Assembly: GCA_001637315.1 (NCBI GenBank)
Contig: LSZA01000012.1
Span: 1-57,574 of the forward strand
Length of the DNA: 57,574 bases
Source of the DNA: Phormidium willei BDU 130791
GTDB lineage: Bacteria > Cyanobacteriota > Cyanobacteriia > Cyanobacteriales > Geitlerinemataceae
Reading direction: 5' to 3'
Positions 52,812-57,574 of the stretch are shown in pieces (position 1 is the first letter of the stretch; the number at the start of each line of letters is the position of its first letter). The translations under genes were made by a program, and so were the position numbers. The notes under the pieces were generated by a model. That model had not been told where the DNA came from and did no database searches. It saw only the letters and a program-made list of their open reading frames with translations.

Positions 52812-53564
52812 ATGGTAGCGAGAAACGTGATTAGCTTAGGCGATCGCCTGCGACACCAGTTAGAGGCGGCCATCGCCCCGAGAGACTGTCCGGCCACAAT
52901 TCCCCTTAAAGGAACTCATGGGGGACTTCCGGTGGGGTATCGTTGTGCGATCGCCCTCAAACTTGATCCCCGCCAGGGATTGGCCATCGCCGAAGACTTA
53001 GCTGGTTCGTTGGATGCCTCAGATTATACGGTGTCCGTTACGCCACCGGGGTTGCTTGATATCTCAATTCGTGATCGGCTTCTGGCCGACTGGCTTCAAG
53101 TTTGGGCCGATGGAACCGTTCGCCAGAGAACCTCTCGCGGCGATCGCCTCGGGACTACAGATCCCGTTGAGATTCCCTTTGTGGTGCAATACGCTCACGC
53201 CCGCTGTCAGTCTTTGTTACGGCTTGGGGAACGAGAAGGCTGGATTCGCTTAAACCCAGCCGGTATCGTTGAACCTCGTCCTCTACCCTGGTTAGAGGAA
53301 TCGGGACGGTTGAATATCACCCATCCGGCTGAGGCTCGACTGATTGCCCATTGTGTCACCGTGGCCGATGCGATCGCCCTAACCCCCAACCCCGATAGTC
53401 TTAAATTACTGATGGGGCTTAGCGGCGCGTTTGAGGCATTTTATCGAGATTGTCCCCCCGCTGACCATTCCCGGCTTCGTTTGGGGTTACTATCGGTGAC
53501 GGGGACATTGCTGTATTGGTTGCTCGAAGTGGGATTAGGCGTCGAGGCGATCGCTCAAATGTGA
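52812..53564 (+). CDS. ArgS-derived DALR anticodon-binding protein without a catalytic domain
   Basis: The 250-residue protein looks like the two ends of arginyl-tRNA synthetase joined without the middle. Residues about 1-90 resemble the N-terminal additional domain (IPLKGTHGGLPVGYRCAIAL, LLDISIRDRLLADWLQ). Residues about 120-250 are the DALR anticodon domain, with FVVQYAHARCQSLLR and a hydrophobic ending. The HIGH and KMSK catalytic motifs are absent. Such stand-alone DALR proteins occur in cyanobacteria; a role in tRNA-Arg binding is inferred. A hairpin follows at 53649-53689. Confidence 0.85.
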   Translation: MVARNVISLGDRLRHQLEAAIAPRDCPATIPLKGTHGGLPVGYRCAIALKLDPRQGLAIAEDLAGSLDASDYTVSVTPPGLLDISIRDRLLADWLQVWADGTVRQRTSRGDRLGTTDPVEIPFVVQYAHARCQSLLRLGEREGWIRLNPAGIVEPRPLPWLEESGRLNITHPAEARLIAHCVTVADAIALTPNPDSLKLLMGLSGAFEAFYRDCPPADHSRLRLGLLSVTGTLLYWLLEVGLGVEAIAQM

Positions 53565-53648
53565 CAGAGTTTTGAAATTGGCGTAAAAAAAGGATGACAA
53601 ATTTGAAATCCTCGGTTATAGTTACGAGTGTGTGAGGAGCGAACCAGT

Positions 53649-53689
53649 AAGAGCACCGAGACGAAACACGGCCAGTCGTCGGTGCTCTT
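53649..53689 (+). terminator. Hairpin between convergent genes
   Basis: AAGAGCACCGA and TCGGTGCTCTT form a perfect 11-bp stem with a 19-nt loop, about 85 bp after the ArgS-like gene. The stem ends in TCTTTC, and a longer T-run (AATTTTTTAAG) comes 13 bp later. It can act in both directions between the two convergent genes. Confidence 0.6.
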
Positions 53690-53793
53690 TCTGATCTCAG
53701 AATTTTTTAAGACACCCCACCGATCGCACCAGGGACAAATGCCGGTGCGTTCAAGCCAGGGTTCACGGGGCTTCTTCGACGCGGAACTATCCC

Positions 53794-55167
53794 TCATTCG
53801 AGCTGTTCGAGCCACTCCTGTGTCTCTTCAAGCATCTCGGGCGAGACGTTTTCGTGGTCGTTTAGCCATTCGATCGCCTCAACCGGTCCCTCATCGAGCC
53901 ATCGCATCACCACACCCCAGAACATCGCCTCCTCATTGGTGGGGTTAACACGAACCATCGCATCAATGCGTCGCCAAAGCCGCTGGGTATTGGATGAGAG
54001 CATTGATATCACCTCAGAGCGTTCCTCAGCACTGAGACTCGTTAACAGGGTTTTCGACTCACCCCAGCGGCCATCTAACAATGCCGCTAGCAGGGTTTGA
54101 CTGGGGCTGGCCCAAGCGGCGTCGGCTTGAGCGGAGAGGATTTCAGCATGAAAGGCGATGTTGTCGAGTTGGGCTTGAGCGTCTTGAGTCCACTGGCTAC
54201 CCCGTCCTCGTTTAAGAGAGCGTAGGATTGACGCGGCCTCAGACCAGAGTCCGTTGCGGGCTAACAGGAGGGCATTTTGATAAGTGCGACTGTCTAGGGC
54301 GGGTTCACTTAATGAGAGTGGCACTAACTGAACGGGATTGGGTAAAAAACTCCGCGATCGCAATTGATAGACGGCAAAATCTGGCTCTAAGCCTACGGTG
54401 CGATTGACGACAAACTCAGGCCCTCCAGCCCCGGTGAATTCTTGCCATTGAGGCAACTGTCCCGGTGGAGAGGTCCATTCCAACATCAAACTGAGACTGT
54501 AGCGACTGGGGTTATAGTGATACACCTGACCATAACTTAAGCCCATCTCGCCGGTGTCTTGTTCTCCAATCAGGTTAAACCAGAGGCCATCCTCAGGAGC
54601 ATTCTCCGTCAGGGGTTGCAGGTGAGTCAGCGGTAGGGGACGAGTTGAGCCGGGGGACAGGGATTTGGCGTTAACGAGGGGAGCGATGGCGTAAGACTCC
54701 GCCGGCCCCGTGACGGAAATCTCGGCCGTCAGATAAAACAACGATGAGGAGTCACGATTCCAGGCTGGGGACACCCGTTGATAGATCTGTAGGGCAACAA
54801 TCTCAAAACATTGAGTTCCACAGGGTTCAGGACGCTTTTGCAGCACCGGAAGCAAGATATCCGGCTCGACACTGGCTCCGGGAATTTCAATGGGTTCTGC
54901 GGGAGTATAGCCACTTTCTTCGAGGCGATCGCGGATCTCGGTTAGATTTTCTGGGCTATTGGACGATTGGAAGGCTAACTGAGTCCAATCTGGGAGATTA
55001 TCCGAGAGCCAACGAGCTGAATCCGGCTCCACAATCAGTTTGGCTCCCAGCCACACGCCTCCAGTAATGGTCGCAAACGCTCCCACCCATACCCCTGCCA
55101 AACTCATTTGCACAAGGATATCTTTCCAGGGAAACCAAGACTTACGACGCGGTAGAGGTTGTCTCAT
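53794..55167 (-). CDS. Unknown membrane-anchored protein with a helical-repeat C-terminus
   Basis: From the ATG at 55167 the protein has 457 residues. A basic N-terminus (MRQPLPRRKSWF) leads to one membrane helix (about 20-45), with the rest outside or in the periplasm. The middle (about 90-290) is beta-rich and holds a Cys pair in EPCGTQCFEI. The C-terminal third (about 310-455) is alpha-helical with TPR-like pairs (ALLLARNGLWSEAASILRSL, LLAALLDGRWGESKTLLTSL). I do not recognise the family by name. The hydrophobic GVWVGAFATITGGVWLGAKL anchor is clear. A heptamer array lies just upstream. Confidence 0.75.
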   Translation of the reverse strand: MRQPLPRRKSWFPWKDILVQMSLAGVWVGAFATITGGVWLGAKLIVEPDSARWLSDNLPDWTQLAFQSSNSPENLTEIRDRLEESGYTPAEPIEIPGASVEPDILLPVLQKRPEPCGTQCFEIVALQIYQRVSPAWNRDSSSLFYLTAEISVTGPAESYAIAPLVNAKSLSPGSTRPLPLTHLQPLTENAPEDGLWFNLIGEQDTGEMGLSYGQVYHYNPSRYSLSLMLEWTSPPGQLPQWQEFTGAGGPEFVVNRTVGLEPDFAVYQLRSRSFLPNPVQLVPLSLSEPALDSRTYQNALLLARNGLWSEAASILRSLKRGRGSQWTQDAQAQLDNIAFHAEILSAQADAAWASPSQTLLAALLDGRWGESKTLLTSLSAEERSEVISMLSSNTQRLWRRIDAMVRVNPTNEEAMFWGVVMRWLDEGPVEAIEWLNDHENVSPEMLEETQEWLEQLE

Positions 55168-55197
55168 AAGAAAGGCAAGAGGCAAGAGGGGGGAAAG

Positions 55198-55237
55198 AGG
55201 GAACAGGGAACAGGGAACAGGGAACAGGGAACAGGGG
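55198..55237. repeat. GGGAACA array upstream of the unknown membrane protein gene
   Basis: Five perfect GGGAACA units and a trailing variant lie 30-70 bp upstream of the minus-strand gene's start. A second short repeat, AGAGGCAAGAGGC-like, lies between it and the start codon. Confidence 0.85.
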
Positions 55238-55410
55238 AATCTCTATTACTCTCAACGATCAAGGCTGAAGCGTCAACTCTGTTGCCTTCAATATTGATGT
55301 AATAGACATATTAGAATTTACATAAAAATAATTATAAGTGTTTTTGTATTGTAGTTTTAGGTTTTGTTGTTGTCCTGGTTTGTTTGGCAACTAATACCTA
55401 GAATTGGATC

Positions 55411-55438
55411 AAAAAAGGGGCGATCGCGCGATCGCCCC
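55411..55438 (-). terminator. ATP synthase beta-epsilon terminator made of two HIP1-type palindromes
   Basis: GGGGCGATCG-CG-CGATCGCCCC is a perfect palindrome holding two overlapping GCGATCG cores. On the minus strand it is followed by six U residues. It lies about 40 bp after the epsilon-subunit stop codon and ends the beta-epsilon transcript. Confidence 0.88.
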
Positions 55439-55478
55439 CTGGTCGTCAAACCACCCGTTAGGCAAGCCAACGAGTCGC

Positions 55479-55886
55479 CTAAACCGAACCTCCAGCCGCT
55501 TGAAACCGCGCCCGCGCCCGTTTTAGAGCTTGTTTGGCCTGAATCTGCTCCTGTTTGGGGCCATCAGCCGCTTTCGCCACTCGTTCCTTAGCTTCCTCAT
55601 AGGCCGTACGAGAGGTCTCCAAATCAATATCAGCCCCTCGCTCAGCCCCATTCACCAAGATAGTGACTAAATCATTATCCACCTCAGCAAAGCCACCCAT
55701 CAAAGCAATGGGAACCCACTCTTTACCCGGACGAACCCGCATGACACCCGTATCCAGGGCGCTTAACAGAGGGGCGTGACCTCCCAAAATACCTAATTGT
55801 CCCGTGGTACTCGGCAAAATCACCTCATCGGCCTCAGCTTCCCAGACCGTCTTGTCTGGAGCAATGACACGAACTTGTAAACTCAT
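55479..55886 (-). CDS. atpC: ATP synthase epsilon subunit
   Basis: The 135-residue protein is a full-length F1 epsilon subunit (called atpE in cyanobacteria and chloroplasts). The N-terminal beta-sandwich has [28 protein letters not shown]. The C-terminal helical hairpin starts near residue 90 and is Ala/Lys/Arg-rich. The C-terminal hairpin in this family limits ATP hydrolysis. It follows the beta gene by 80 bp, as in all cyanobacteria. Confidence 0.95.
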   Translation of the reverse strand: MSLQVRVIAPDKTVWEAEADEVILPSTTGQLGILGGHAPLLSALDTGVMRVRPGKEWVPIALMGGFAEVDNDLVTILVNGAERGADIDLETSRTAYEEAKERVAKAADGPKQEQIQAKQALKRARARFQAAGGSV

Positions 55887-55965
55887 AATCCTTTAATCGT
55901 TTCTGACAGTGAATCAAGGGGTAGCCCCAAAGAACTACCCCACAACAGTCTTAGACCGGCAAATC

Positions 55966-57432
<1,467 letters not shown>

Positions 57433-57523
57433 TTAATGTAAATCGTCTATCAATTTGGAAGGGTGGCTATTACGTCGAGTTCAAATATGCCACCCTCAAG
57501 CCTACCACCTTTGTTGGACACAA

Positions 57524-57574
57524 GGAACAGGGGGGGAAGAAGGGAACAGGGAACACCGGAACTGGGAACACCGG
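57524..57574. repeat. Heptamer array with CCGG variants, at the window edge
   Basis: GGGAACA units are mixed with GGAACACCGGAACTGGGAA-type variants and run off the end of the window. The CCGG-containing unit is shared with 8309-8424 and 22929-22981. Confidence 0.8.

Noticed and set aside
53555..53815. 86-codon frame between the ArgS-like gene and the unknown membrane protein
   Set aside because: It spans the inverted repeat at 53649-53689 and both gene ends; its composition looks non-coding.

Overview
The window is a stretch of cyanobacterial chromosome. It carries the photosystem I subunit PsaC, CP12, the chloroplast-type ATP synthase beta/epsilon pair, an NblS (Hik33-type) kinase, a PucC-family carrier, SphR/SphS/PhoU and a GUN4-domain protein. 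The octamer GCGATCGC (HIP1) and its fragments occur throughout, as in most cyanobacteria. Tandem 7-bp repeats of GGGAACA/GGGAATA type in the gaps between genes fit a filamentous, Oscillatoriales-like organism, but the species cannot be fixed from the sequence alone. Coding density is high. I see no rRNA, tRNA, CRISPR array, prophage or intact insertion sequence.

Layout. 1-8.2 kb: a methylglyoxal synthase-lipid kinase fusion, an ABC-class ATPase, a secreted fasciclin protein, a relic-like gap, then an 877-residue fusion of a CRP-like sensor, a degenerate sigma54-activator-type AAA+ domain and a NapH-like membrane Fe-S module, followed by cysK. 8.2-17.1 kb: a zinc-ribbon protein, nblS, an HpnA-like epimerase, a Uup-type ABC-F ATPase, an RsbW-like kinase domain, and a GDP-mannose dehydratase next to a glycosyltransferase. 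17.2-26.5 kb: a membrane zinc-ribbon protein, a DsbA-like lipoprotein, the phosphate-sensing set sphR-sphS-phoU, proB, a heptose-kinase-like PfkB protein, a PucC-like carrier and a toxin-antitoxin pair. 26.6-37.4 kb, all on the minus strand: a 1975-residue Ser/Thr-histidine hybrid kinase, ppsA, cp12, a zinc-ribbon/GUN4 protein and ssb. 37.7-43.9 kb, plus strand: mreBCD, an HdrB-like CCG protein, psaC and glmS. 43.9-48.4 kb: a TonB-type set (exbB, two exbD, a TonB-like protein) around a FutA ferric-iron-binding protein, with a pentapeptide-repeat lipoprotein. 48.4-57.6 kb: plsY, a response regulator, two paralogous mini-proteins flanking an unrecognised gene, a PyrF-PyrE fusion, a catalytic-domain-less ArgS relative, an unknown membrane-anchored protein and the ATP synthase epsilon and beta genes.

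The most unusual items are as follows. (i) The CRP/AAA+/NapH fusion has kept Walker A but lost both Walker B acids, the GAFTGA loop and the sensor II arginine. It sits in a phylum that has no sigma54, so it may be a nucleotide-responsive relay onto a membrane redox module. (ii) The two ExbD paralogs are asymmetric: one has Asn where the proton-path Asp should be. (iii) HIP1 octamers form the stems of the terminators after psaC and after the ATP synthase genes. (iv) A family of stem-AGA-stem intergenic hairpins and several heptamer arrays lie between genes, and one related array has run into the 3' end of a coding region.
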